10,972 nucleotides of DNA from an uncultured Acinetobacter sp. (GTDB taxonomy: Bacteria; Pseudomonadota; Gammaproteobacteria; Pseudomonadales; Moraxellaceae), in NCBI GenBank assembly GCA_900766635.1, contig CAAFWA010000014.1, positions 1-10,972 of the forward strand, written 5' to 3'. Of the stretch, positions 1 to 7,066 are shown one piece after another (within the stretch, counting starts at the first letter, position 1; each line of letters begins with the position of its first letter). A program made the translations under genes and the position numbers. The notes below the pieces were generated by a model. The model ran no database searches. It saw only the letters and a list, made by a program, of their open reading frames with translations, and was not told the origin of the DNA.

Positions 1-867
1 AAAAGCACGACGACGATTGGCCGAAGAAATGGCAAGCGTTGTTAAACGTAAGAAATAAAAACCTGGGATTTCTTTGACATCTGCCACAAAGCCACTATAG
101 CCTTTATTATCACGCTTGCTTGTGAGCTGCTCAGCATCATAACTGACTGAAAACAAAGAGCCTTCAGGTAAACGTACACCATTCATCAATACAGGCTGTA
201 AACTAATACATGAATGGTTATCGCCCATATTGAGTTTTTCCATCAACACAGGCTGGTAGTCATCATCCACAAAAATATTAATTTCACCACGGCGTAGCAC
301 TTGATCATGGGCAATTTTTAAGAAAAATTTCTCTGCCATTGGGCAAGAACCCACTTTAGGTTTATCGGTTAAAGTTGGCAGCTCGATATAACCCGTTTCT
401 GTGGCAGTTTTAGGTAAAATAATATCTTCAATAAAATTGGCGATGACTTTACTTTCTTCAAATTCAAGTAAATCACTGACTTTACGTAATTGTTGTTGCC
501 ATGTCACTTGTGCATTTAAAGCTTTGGCATAATCATTATCATGCTCGGCAATATAGGCCAATACCTCAGGATTTTGATCTAAATTGCGCCATGTCTCTAA
601 ACTTAAGCCGTGTGCATTGGCTTGTGCCATCACGGATTTAATGGCTTTAGTGTCTACATCTTGGAATAAGCGTAAATCTTTATATTCATCGGCGTGGCGT
701 GGAACATTGACAAATTCTGCAATCACACGGGTGGCTTGGGTATAACCACAACCACGGCGTTCGGTTTGATGGCTATAATGTTCATTTAACATTTCCACCA
801 ATGTTTCTGATAATGAGTAGCCTTGCTCACGGTAGCGTTGCACTAACTCATGATCTACATTTGACAT
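1..867 (-). CDS. Uncharacterised protein, C-terminus cut by the window edge
   Basis: A minus-strand frame is open without a stop from an ATG at 867 down to base 1, giving 289 codons, so the stop lies outside the window. The start is preceded by a GGGGA ribosome-binding site about 5 bases upstream. I do not recognise the family. The protein appears soluble: there is no signal peptide and no clear membrane segment. The N-terminal half (to about residue 150) looks helical and charged. The second half looks strand-rich, with a pattern around residues 218-245 (NHSCISL, then LPEGSLF) and a hydrophobic strand near 268-280 (IPGFYFLRL). Cysteines are at 40, 175 and 220, too scattered for an obvious metal site. 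There is no P-loop, so it is not holB, which often follows tmk. It shares the tmk strand but is separated by 131 bases containing inverted repeats, so it may have its own promoter. That it is a gene is well supported; its function is unknown. Confidence 0.8.
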   Translation of the reverse strand, partial: MSNVDHELVQRYREQGYSLSETLVEMLNEHYSHQTERRGCGYTQATRVIAEFVNVPRHADEYKDLRLFQDVDTKAIKSVMAQANAHGLSLETWRNLDQNPEVLAYIAEHDNDYAKALNAQVTWQQQLRKVSDLLEFEESKVIANFIEDIILPKTATETGYIELPTLTDKPKVGSCPMAEKFFLKIAHDQVLRRGEINIFVDDDYQPVLMEKLNMGDNHSCISLQPVLMNGVRLPEGSLFSVSYDAEQLTSKRDNKGYSGFVADVKEIPGFYFLRLTTLAISSANRRRAF

Positions 868-998
868 GCGTATCCCCAATTTTTACGACTGACAATCTTT
901 GTTGATGATTGTTTTTACCTTGGTCTAACCAATGCAGTTTGACCAAGGCGCTCACCTTAACATAAGGTAACTATTAACTAAATCACATATTCTGCCAA
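868..998 (-). promoter_or_regulatory. Intergenic region with inverted repeats and a weak promoter candidate
   Basis: This gap separates the tmk stop from the start of the unknown gene. It holds an 8-bp perfect inverted repeat (CCTTGGTC at 918-925 and GACCAAGG at 941-948, 15-base loop) and a compact 6-bp one (ACCTTA at 954-959 and TAAGGT at 963-968, 3-base spacer). On the minus strand a weak sigma70-like pair is visible: TTGGCA (998-993), a 16-base spacer, then TAATAG (976-971). If real, it would place the compact repeat at the transcription start, as an operator would sit. No U-tract follows either hairpin on either strand, so neither is a standard terminator. The promoter is a guess; the repeats are directly seen. 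Confidence 0.35.
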
Positions 999-1604
999 TT
1001 ATTTGCGCAAAATATATCCCATTGCAGCGTCAAACACCTGTTCAGGTGCTTGTGTCGCATCTAAGCGTTTTATTCGTTCAGGCTGTTGTTGTTGTAAAGT
1101 GGCATAACCTGTACGCACTTTTTCAAAAAAGGCAGCTTTTTCTTGTTCAAAACGATCAAGTTCACCGCGTGCCCGAGCACGCTGCATGCCTAATTCAATC
1201 GGTGCATCTAACCAAAAGGTTAAATCTGGCATGCGTGATACAAATTGAGTATTCAATAAAGCCAATTTTTCGGCACTTAAACCACGTCCTGCACATTGAT
1301 ACGCAAAACTTGCATCGGTAAAACGATCGCACAGCACCGTTTTGCCTGCCGCTAAAGCCGGTAAAATCACATGCTTTAAATGCTGTGCACGTGCTGCATA
1401 AATTAATAGTAATTCAGTGTCATGGCTCATCTCTTCGCTATGATTGACGCTGAGTAATAACCCCCGAATTTGCTCAGCCATCGGTGTTCCACCCGGCTCA
1501 CGGGTTAACACGACATCGTGACCCTGCCCTTGTAGCGTTTCAAATATACGACGAATAAGTGTGGTTTTCCCGACACCCTCTGTGCCCTCAAAACTAATAA
1601 ACAT
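999..1604 (-). CDS. tmk: Thymidylate kinase (dTMP kinase)
   Basis: This cytoplasmic enzyme phosphorylates dTMP to dTDP using ATP, an essential step in making dTTP. The 201-residue length is normal for the family. The P-loop is at residues 7-15 (GTEGVGKTT). The REP segment at 35-37 and the DRF motif at 93-95 correspond to the substrate-binding elements. The lid at about 142-153 carries several arginines and ends in DRFE, the arrangement of the E. coli-type enzyme, where the catalytic arginines sit in the lid rather than the P-loop. The start lies 2 bases after the mltG stop, so the two genes are almost certainly co-transcribed and probably translationally coupled. It appears complete and intact. 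The identification is secure. Confidence 0.97.
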   Translation of the reverse strand: MFISFEGTEGVGKTTLIRRIFETLQGQGHDVVLTREPGGTPMAEQIRGLLLSVNHSEEMSHDTELLLIYAARAQHLKHVILPALAAGKTVLCDRFTDASFAYQCAGRGLSAEKLALLNTQFVSRMPDLTFWLDAPIELGMQRARARGELDRFEQEKAAFFEKVRTGYATLQQQQPERIKRLDATQAPEQVFDAAMGYILRK

Positions 1605-1606
1605 GA

Positions 1607-2641
1607 TTATTCCTTATTGCCACGGATAACATTTAAATAGGCTTGTACCGCACGATTATGTTCATCTAACGTGGCACTAAAAGTATGTCCGCCTTGACCT
1701 GTGGCTACAAAATACAGCGCATCTGAATCATCAGGATGCAAGGTAGCTTCAATGGCTTTTTGACTTGGTAACGAAATTGGCGTTGGCGGTAAACCATGGA
1801 TGGTATAGGTATTATAAGGTGTTGGAGTACGTAAATCTTGACGCGTGATATTGCCTTTATAGGCATCACCCATGCCATAAATCACGGTTGGGTCTGTTTG
1901 TAAACGCATACCGATTTTTAAACGACGTGCAAACACCCCTGAAACTTGCTCAAGCTCTGCATCTACATTGGTTTCTTTTTCAATAATAGACGCCATAATT
2001 AACGCTTCATACGGCGTTTTATACGGCACATCATCAGCACGGTTGGCCCATGCTTCATCTAAGGCTTTGATTTGACGCTGATATAAATCGAGTAAAATGG
2101 TTTTATCACTCTCACCTTTGGCAAAAAAGTAAGTATCAGGCGCAAATAAACCCTCAGGATGGCTATACGGAATGTTTAAGGCTTTGAGTAATTGGTCATA
2201 AGGTAAATGTGAAACTTCTTGCTTCACCAATTCATCATTTTTAAGGCGTTCGATCAACTGCTTAAAGGTCGTGCCCTCAATCACTAAAATGCGGTTCATT
2301 TGCGCATTTTTGGCATCGGCTAACATACTCAGCACTTCGGCAACGCTCATTTGCTCACTGACTTCATATACCCCTGCTTTTAGGCTATCGGCAATGATAA
2401 ATTTTTGATAAAGCTTTAATACCAAAGGAAAGCTGACTTTATCTTCTTTGGCCAAGCGATCAATCAAGCCCGAATAGGTATCACCTTGGTTGATGGCAAG
2501 CATTTGTTTGCCTCCCTCAACAGGATAGGCTTTAAATAAACTCGCCCAGAGTATGGTGGCGACCAAGACAATCAAGCCAAGTAGCATCAGCAAGATTGCT
2601 TTGAGCCAAGATGAAGATTTCTTTGTTGCAGTTGACGGCAT
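1607..2641 (-). CDS. mltG: Endolytic peptidoglycan transglycosylase MltG (YceG family)
   Basis: MltG is an inner-membrane lytic transglycosylase that cleaves nascent glycan strands internally and is thought to set where chain elongation ends. The 344-residue protein has a short basic N-terminus, one membrane segment at about residues 14-34, and a periplasmic domain. The family signature is clear: EKET at 221-224 contains the predicted catalytic glutamate (Glu221, by correspondence with Glu218 of the E. coli enzyme). It is followed by the conserved GMRLQTDPTVIYG stretch (244-256) and, further on, YNTY, GLPP and GGHTF. The LysM-like region covers about residues 45-100. The gene lies between pabC (3-base gap) and tmk (2-base gap) in a conserved bacterial arrangement. 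No damage is visible. Confidence 0.95.
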   Translation of the reverse strand: MPSTATKKSSSWLKAILLMLLGLIVLVATILWASLFKAYPVEGGKQMLAINQGDTYSGLIDRLAKEDKVSFPLVLKLYQKFIIADSLKAGVYEVSEQMSVAEVLSMLADAKNAQMNRILVIEGTTFKQLIERLKNDELVKQEVSHLPYDQLLKALNIPYSHPEGLFAPDTYFFAKGESDKTILLDLYQRQIKALDEAWANRADDVPYKTPYEALIMASIIEKETNVDAELEQVSGVFARRLKIGMRLQTDPTVIYGMGDAYKGNITRQDLRTPTPYNTYTIHGLPPTPISLPSQKAIEATLHPDDSDALYFVATGQGGHTFSATLDEHNRAVQAYLNVIRGNKE

Positions 2642-2644
2642 AAT

Positions 2645-3445
2645 TTAAGTCATTTGATTAAGTTGAAGTTGTGCGAATAGTGCCTGACAGGCTTGCGTAT
2701 CTAAGCTTTGACCTGCAAATTGATCGACGATTTTCATCGCACTTAAAGCATTACAGAAAAATAAACTCTCTAGATCTGCTAATTCATCGAGATGTACCGC
2801 ACGCGCTTCACATACGATCCCGTGCTTGTGCATACGCGCTAAAATCTCAGCACGCATCACCCCATGTATGCCATTATAGCCAAGTTCAGGCGTAACCCAA
2901 CGGTCTTTGAGCTTTAAAAAACAATTACTGCTGACGCCCTCAATCACGTTTCCTGCTGAATCTAACACCAAGGCTTCTGCCAAACCACGTGCATCTGCTT
3001 CGCTTTTGAGCATGACTTGCTCTAAACGATTTAAGCTTTTAATGCCCACCAAAGCAGGCATGCTATGCCCTAAACGTAATTCAAGTACATCACTTTGAAT
3101 CATCGTTGGGCTAAAAGGCACTAAGGGCTGTGGGTAAAAAAATAACCATACATCGGCATTTTGCTCAGGCAAGCTATAGCCACGTTGCCCCACACCACGA
3201 CTAATCACAATTTTTAATGTGCCTGTGGCTTTTTGTAAATGGGTTAAGGTCATGGGAATCGTGACTAAATCGGCACGCAGCTTTAAGGCTTGGCAGGCCT
3301 GTTCTAAACGTGCAATATGCCGCGCTTGCATTTCAATCTGCCCGTCAATAATACGTGCTGTAGTAAAACAGCCATCGCCATAATGAAAGGCACGATCATT
3401 GAGTTCAATACCACTAACCGCTTTTGTATTTTTAAAACATTGCAT
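2645..3445 (-). CDS. pabC: Aminodeoxychorismate lyase (4-amino-4-deoxychorismate lyase)
   Basis: This PLP enzyme of fold type IV converts 4-amino-4-deoxychorismate to p-aminobenzoate and pyruvate, supplying folate synthesis in the cytoplasm. It has 266 residues, the usual length. The N-terminal motif DRAFHYGDGCFTTAR (17-31) is typical of PabC. Lys136 in GIKSLNRLEQ is the predicted PLP-binding lysine and Glu169 in the IEG segment the predicted cofactor-contacting glutamate. A GVMR segment near residue 195 matches the family. The ATG at 3445 is preceded by GAGGGAGC (3459-3452) with a 6-base spacer, supporting this start. It is the first gene of the pabC-mltG-tmk operon and is divergent from sbp. 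Branched-chain or D-amino-acid transaminases share the fold, but the motifs and the neighbouring mltG favour PabC. Confidence 0.93.
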   Translation of the reverse strand: MQCFKNTKAVSGIELNDRAFHYGDGCFTTARIIDGQIEMQARHIARLEQACQALKLRADLVTIPMTLTHLQKATGTLKIVISRGVGQRGYSLPEQNADVWLFFYPQPLVPFSPTMIQSDVLELRLGHSMPALVGIKSLNRLEQVMLKSEADARGLAEALVLDSAGNVIEGVSSNCFLKLKDRWVTPELGYNGIHGVMRAEILARMHKHGIVCEARAVHLDELADLESLFFCNALSAMKIVDQFAGQSLDTQACQALFAQLQLNQMT

Positions 3446-3617
3446 AGCGAAGCTCCCTCTTCTGTTATAGGCATTGTAAAACGGCTCAAGTCATAGACAC
3501 ATGCCATCTTATTTCTTTTTTATTCATATAAAATTCGTTTTTTATTATTTTTTATGCAAAAAAAGCCACGCTATGCTGCGCTCAGTTCAATCAGATTTGT
3601 TTTCATTGAGGAAGACC
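3446..3617. promoter_or_regulatory. Divergent promoter region between pabC and sbp
   Basis: About 170 bases lie between the two divergent starts, so both operons must be initiated here. On the minus strand TATAAC (3469-3464) is a plausible -10 for pabC, although no good -35 sits at 16-18 bases from it. On the plus strand the stretch 3510-3560 is very AT-rich. It contains TAAAAT (3529-3534), a 5/6 match to a -10 without a recognisable -35, which would fit an activator-dependent promoter such as one using CysB. The 6-bp inverted repeat ATAAAA/TTTTAT (3528-3533 and 3540-3545) overlaps it. TATGCT at 3572-3577 is another -10 candidate. Exact positions are uncertain; the assignment to CysB is an inference from gene content. 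Confidence 0.45.
3608..3614 (+). promoter_or_regulatory. Ribosome-binding site that fixes the sbp start
   Basis: GAGGAAG lies just upstream of the ATG at 3618, followed by a classic signal peptide. The reading frame is open further upstream to an ATG at 3501, but that start has no Shine-Dalgarno sequence and would place about 39 unlikely residues before the signal peptide. Confidence 0.8.
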
Positions 3618-4625
3618 ATGCGCTTAGCCACATTAAAATTAGGAATTCTTGCCGCACTGATTTCAGTTTCAAGTTTGGCTTCGGCAAAAGACTTTCTCAA
3701 TGTTTCTTATGATCCAACCCGTGAATTATATGAAGATGTCAATCAAGCCTTTGGTCAATTTTGGCAACAACGTACAGGTCAAAAGATTAACTTTAAGCAG
3801 TCTCACGGCGGCTCAGGTAAACAAGCACGCTCGGTGATTGATGGCTTATCTGCCGATGTCGTAACGCTAGCCTTAGCCGCTGATATTGATGTTTTAGCCA
3901 ATAAAGCAAAATTAATCCCTCAAGATTGGCAAAAAAAATTACCACATAACGCAAGTCCATATACCTCAACCATTGTATTTTTGGTGCGTAAAGGCAATCC
4001 GAAAAATATTCGCGATTGGGGTGATTTAGTCAAAAATAATGTTGGCATTATTACCCCAAACCCTAAAACCTCAGGCGGCGCACGTTGGAATTATTTAGCT
4101 GCATGGGCATGGGCGAAACATCAACCCAATGGCACCGATCAAACTGCTCAAGAATTTGTACGTCAAATTTATAAAAACACTAAAGTCTTGGATTCAGGCG
4201 CACGTGGTGCTACCACCACCTTTGCTGAGCGTGGTATAGGCGATGTGTTACTCGCATGGGAAAACGAAGCGTATTTGGCAGTACGTGAACAACCAAATCA
4301 ATTTGAAATCATTACCCCGAGTTTATCGATTTTAGCTGAACCGCCTGTGGCGATTGTGGAAAAAAATGTGCAAAAGCACGGCACACAGTATTTAGCTAAA
4401 GGTTATCTGAATTTCTTATATTCACCTTATGGTCAATATTTAGCAGCCAAGCATTATTATCGTCCTCGTGATGCAGCCACTTTACAAAAGTATCAACACC
4501 GCTTTAAGCCGTTAAAGTTAGTGACGATTGATCAAGAATTTGGGGGTTGGGACAAAGTACAACAGCAACATTTTGAACATGGCGGCATTTTCGATCAAAT
4601 CGTCAAAGCCAATAGCACGAAATAA
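3618..4625 (+). CDS. sbp: Sulfate ABC transporter periplasmic substrate-binding protein
   Basis: This protein binds sulfate in the periplasm and delivers it to the CysTWA membrane complex. From the chosen ATG it has 335 residues, typical of Sbp. A signal peptide covers residues 1-23, with a hydrophobic core ([16 protein letters not shown]) and an ASA cleavage site before [14 protein letters not shown], the characteristic mature start. The segment [11 protein letters not shown] (61-71) and the signature NPKTSGGAR (148-156) match the prokaryotic sulfate-binding protein patterns. ALAAD (86-90) and the later [11 protein letters not shown] are also typical. A thiosulfate-preferring paralogue (CysP) is the alternative; sequence alone does not settle the ligand preference. 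The gene is first in the sulfate locus, 24 bases before the hydrolase gene. The start is chosen on the ribosome-binding site and signal peptide. Confidence 0.94.
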   Translation: MRLATLKLGILAALISVSSLASAKDFLNVSYDPTRELYEDVNQAFGQFWQQRTGQKINFKQSHGGSGKQARSVIDGLSADVVTLALAADIDVLANKAKLIPQDWQKKLPHNASPYTSTIVFLVRKGNPKNIRDWGDLVKNNVGIITPNPKTSGGARWNYLAAWAWAKHQPNGTDQTAQEFVRQIYKNTKVLDSGARGATTTFAERGIGDVLLAWENEAYLAVREQPNQFEIITPSLSILAEPPVAIVEKNVQKHGTQYLAKGYLNFLYSPYGQYLAAKHYYRPRDAATLQKYQHRFKPLKLVTIDQEFGGWDKVQQQHFEHGGIFDQIVKANSTK

Positions 4626-4649
4626 CAGCATTACAGCAGGAGCAAAGCC

Positions 4650-5255
4650 ATGATTCATACTGTGATTGTGCCGGGTGTTGCAGGCAGTGAAGCTGAGCAT
4701 TGGCAAAGTTGGTTAGCCAAGCAATTGCCACTGTGCTCTTGGGTTGAACAAAACAATTGGCATCTTCCTATCCTTGACGATTGGGTAGAGCAATTGCGCT
4801 TGAGCTTAAACCACATCCAAGGCCCAATTCAAATTGTGGCACATAGCTTTGGTTGTTTAACTACCATGGCCGCTCTTGAGCAGCATCCACAATTACGCGA
4901 TAACATTCAACGTGTGGTGTTGGTTGCACCTGCCAATCCCACGCGCTTTAATCGACATGGCTTTGCACAGGATCAGCACAGCAATTATGGGGCATTTTTT
5001 CACGCTTTAAAGCCTCATGTCGACACCCATATGCTGATCAGTGAAAATGATCCGTGGCTAGAGTTTGAGGATGCGCAAGGTTTAGCAGCTGCGTGGCAGA
5101 TTAAACCGATTAATTTAGGCGCTGTCGGTCATGTGAATGTGGCCTCTGGATTTGGACCATTTCCGCAATTTTTTGATCATCTCATCTCAGAAAACACGAT
5201 GTTAGATATCAGTATTATTGATGATGGCAAGCATTTTTTTAAATTTGCAATTTAA
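4650..5255 (+). CDS. RBBP9/YdeN-type alpha/beta serine hydrolase
   Basis: This is a small (201-residue) cytoplasmic alpha/beta hydrolase of the RBBP9/YdeN group. The catalytic triad is visible: Ser66 in the nucleophile elbow AHSFG, Asp134 in SENDPW, and His161 in GAVGHVNVASGFG, the latter a hallmark of this group. The N-terminal strand VIVPGVAGS followed by EHWQSW is also typical. There is no signal peptide or membrane segment. The physiological substrate of bacterial members is generally not known, so I assign no reaction beyond probable ester or related hydrolysis. The start has AGGAG (4638-4642) with a 7-base spacer. It lies 24 bases after sbp and 85 bases before cysT, so it is probably transcribed with the sulfate genes, yet it has no known place in sulfate transport. 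The family assignment is strong; its role here is unknown. Confidence 0.9.
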   Translation: MIHTVIVPGVAGSEAEHWQSWLAKQLPLCSWVEQNNWHLPILDDWVEQLRLSLNHIQGPIQIVAHSFGCLTTMAALEQHPQLRDNIQRVVLVAPANPTRFNRHGFAQDQHSNYGAFFHALKPHVDTHMLISENDPWLEFEDAQGLAAAWQIKPINLGAVGHVNVASGFGPFPQFFDHLISENTMLDISIIDDGKHFFKFAI

Positions 5256-5340
5256 GTCTAGCTCTCTATGCTTAGCAGGTTTTTTGTTTTTATTTTACGT
5301 TGATTGGTTTAGATCAACTATCTCTCATTGAGGAGTAATC
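5256..5340 (+). promoter_or_regulatory. Gap before cysT: T-rich tract, inverted repeat and strong RBS
   Basis: These 85 bases form the largest gap inside the sulfate locus. A weak imperfect hairpin (CTAGC near 5258 with GCTTAG near 5270) precedes a T-rich stretch around 5280-5296, so partial termination is conceivable but not convincing. A 6-bp inverted repeat follows: GTTGAT (5299-5304) and ATCAAC (5313-5318), spacer 8. GAGGAG just before the ATG at 5341 is a strong ribosome-binding site for cysT. No clear promoter hexamers are seen. Confidence 0.35.
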
Positions 5341-6174
5341 ATGTCGCAGCGATCCCGAGTGCTGCCAGGATTTGGTCTTTCTCTAGGCTTTACCCTAGCG
5401 TATTTATCCTTAATCGTTTTGATTCCTCTGTCTGCGGTATTTATTAAATCCTTAGGCATTGGGTGGGACGGTTTTATTGAAATTATTAGTTCCGAGCGAA
5501 TCTTAAAATCGCTACAACTGAGCTTTACCACAGCATTGCTTGCTGCCTTTATTAATGTGGTGTTTGGCTTATTATTGGCATGGTGTTTAGTGCGCTACCG
5601 TTTTCCAGGCAAGCGTTTGGTCGATGCATTGGTGGATTTACCTTTTGCGCTACCGACTGCGGTAGCCGGTATTGCCTTAACCTCTTTATATGCACCCACA
5701 GGTTGGATTGGTCAATATTTAGAGCCACTCGGTATTCAAGTGGCATACACCCCGATTGGGATTACCTTAGCTTTAATCTTTATTGGGATTCCATTTGTGG
5801 TACGTACCGTACAGCCAGTACTTGCCGATTTAGAAACCGAACTTGAAGAAGCAGCCGCTGCTTTAGGTGCAACACGTTTTCAAACCATCACGAAAGTGAT
5901 TTTACCGATTTTATTCCCTGCTTTACTGACAGGCTTTGCTTTAGCCTTTGCCCGTGGTGTAGGTGAATATGGTTCAGTGATTTTTATTGCGGGTAACCAA
6001 CCGTTTGAAACCGAAATTGCACCATTAATGATTATTTCTCGCCTTGAAGAATATGATTATGCAGGCGCAACTACCATTGCGGTGGTGATGCTGATCATCT
6101 CGTTTGCGATTTTATTTTTAATTAACTTAGTGCAAGCGTGGGCAAGCCGTCGTACAGGGAGAACTGCTCGATGA
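5341..6174 (+). CDS. cysT: Sulfate ABC transporter permease CysT (CysU)
   Basis: This is one of the two inner-membrane permease subunits that pair with CysW to carry sulfate, coupled to CysA. The protein has 277 residues, the usual length, with about six hydrophobic segments (roughly residues 12-35, 60-83, 100-117, 136-157, 188-206 and 243-265). The cytoplasmic EAA loop that contacts the ATPase is at about 170-189 ([11 protein letters not shown], then KVILP). [14 protein letters not shown] (206-219) is characteristic of the CysT/CysW family. The stop overlaps the cysW start in an ATGA arrangement, implying coupled translation. The start is supported by the GAGGAG site just upstream. Molybdate permease ModB is similar, but the flanking sbp and paired cysW identify this as the sulfate system. 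Confidence 0.96.
   Translation: MSQRSRVLPGFGLSLGFTLAYLSLIVLIPLSAVFIKSLGIGWDGFIEIISSERILKSLQLSFTTALLAAFINVVFGLLLAWCLVRYRFPGKRLVDALVDLPFALPTAVAGIALTSLYAPTGWIGQYLEPLGIQVAYTPIGITLALIFIGIPFVVRTVQPVLADLETELEEAAAALGATRFQTITKVILPILFPALLTGFALAFARGVGEYGSVIFIAGNQPFETEIAPLMIISRLEEYDYAGATTIAVVMLIISFAILFLINLVQAWASRRTGRTAR
6156..6162 (+). promoter_or_regulatory. Ribosome-binding site that fixes the cysW start
   Basis: AGGGAGA lies inside the end of cysT, 8 bases before the ATG at 6171 that overlaps the cysT stop. The frame is open upstream to an ATG at 6138, but that start has no comparable site and would create a longer overlap with cysT. Confidence 0.7.
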
Positions 6175-7055
6175 ATATCAATGCCAATGCCTTAGCAGAC
6201 AAATTACAATCACGTGATGCCACACGTGAACCGGTATGGGTACGTTATACCCTGATTACCATTGCCTTAATTTTCTTTTTAAGCTGCTTATTGTTGCCTT
6301 TAATTTTGGTGTTTGTTGAAGCCTTTAAACAAGGTATAGGCGTCTATACCCAAGCTTTGGTTCATCCTGATACCTTATCGGCAGTGAAGCTGACCTTAAT
6401 TACTGCAGCGATTGCTGTACCTTTAAATGTGGTGTTTGGTGTAGCAGCCGCATGGTCGGTCGCTAAATTTAACTTTCGTGGTAAATCCATCTTAACCACC
6501 ATTATTGATATGCCGTTTTCGGTGTCCCCTGTAATTGCAGGTTTAATGTTGGTGTTGATGTTTGGTACCCAAGGTTGGTTTGGCGGTTGGCTAATGGACA
6601 ACGACATTAAAATTTTATATGCCGTGCCTGCTATTGTCTTAGCCACCATCTTTATTACCGTGCCTTTTGTAGCACGTGAATTAATTCCTTTAATGGAAGC
6701 GCAAGGCACAGAGGAAGAAGAAGCCGCCATTGTTTTAGGTGCTTCAGGTTGGCAAACCTTTTGGAAAGTCACGTTACCCAATATTAAATGGGGTTTGATC
6801 TACGGCGTCATTTTATGTAATGCACGTGCGATGGGTGAATTTGGTGCAGTATCAGTGGTATCGGGCCATATTCGTGGCGAAACCAATACTTTACCGCTGC
6901 ATGTTGAGATTCTGTATAACGAATATACCTTTAGTGCCGCATTTGCCGTGTCTTCACTGCTTGCTTTATTGGCGATTATTACCTTGATTTTAAAAACATG
7001 GGTAGAAATGCGCCAAGAGCAACAAAGCAAAAAAAATGACGATTCAGCTTCTTAA
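6171..7055 (+). CDS. cysW: Sulfate ABC transporter permease CysW
   Basis: This is the second membrane subunit of the sulfate transporter. From the ATG at 6171 it has 294 residues, in the normal range. After a polar N-terminus there are about six membrane segments, the first near residues 25-50. The EAA loop lies at about 184-204 ([20 protein letters not shown]). [17 protein letters not shown] (218-234) is the CysW hallmark. The C-terminus is short and polar, rich in Gln, Lys and Asp, as is common for these subunits. The gene overlaps cysT by 4 bases, and cysA follows 11 bases after its stop; the cysA ribosome-binding site (AAGGA) begins at the cysW stop codon, consistent with one polycistronic message. 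Confidence 0.96.
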   Translation: MNINANALADKLQSRDATREPVWVRYTLITIALIFFLSCLLLPLILVFVEAFKQGIGVYTQALVHPDTLSAVKLTLITAAIAVPLNVVFGVAAAWSVAKFNFRGKSILTTIIDMPFSVSPVIAGLMLVLMFGTQGWFGGWLMDNDIKILYAVPAIVLATIFITVPFVARELIPLMEAQGTEEEEAAIVLGASGWQTFWKVTLPNIKWGLIYGVILCNARAMGEFGAVSVVSGHIRGETNTLPLHVEILYNEYTFSAAFAVSSLLALLAIITLILKTWVEMRQEQQSKKNDDSAS

Positions 7056-7066
7056 GGAATGACCTC

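Noticed and set aside
1..867. holB (DNA polymerase III delta prime) as the identity of the gene after tmk
   Set aside because: There is no P-loop, no zinc-binding cysteine cluster and no AAA+ motif in the 289 visible residues.
918..948. CCTTGGTC/GACCAAGG hairpin as the intrinsic terminator of the pabC-mltG-tmk operon
   Set aside because: On the minus strand the hairpin is followed by TAAAAACAATC, with no T-run; it is kept only as an unexplained inverted repeat.
1022..1321. Plus-strand open frame antisense to tmk
   Set aside because: It is a shadow of an intact, clearly conserved tmk, with no ribosome-binding site or recognisable domain.
3528..3545. ATAAAA/TTTTAT inverted repeat as a terminator
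   Set aside because: The stem is all A-T and would be too weak, and both neighbouring genes diverge from this region, so there is nothing to terminate.
3501..3617. Extended N-terminus of Sbp from an ATG at 3501
   Set aside because: It has no ribosome-binding site, runs through the AT-rich promoter region and would bury the signal peptide. The ATG at 3618 has GAGGAAG and a classic signal peptide.
6138..6170. Extended N-terminus of CysW from an ATG at 6138
   Set aside because: The ATG at 6171 has a better-placed AGGGAGA and the ATGA overlap with cysT common in coupled permease genes.
6362..6781. 139-residue minus-strand open frame inside cysW
   Set aside because: It is the mirror of a conserved permease gene; its composition (many Lys, Thr, Ile and Pro) reflects the complement of hydrophobic codons and not a real protein.
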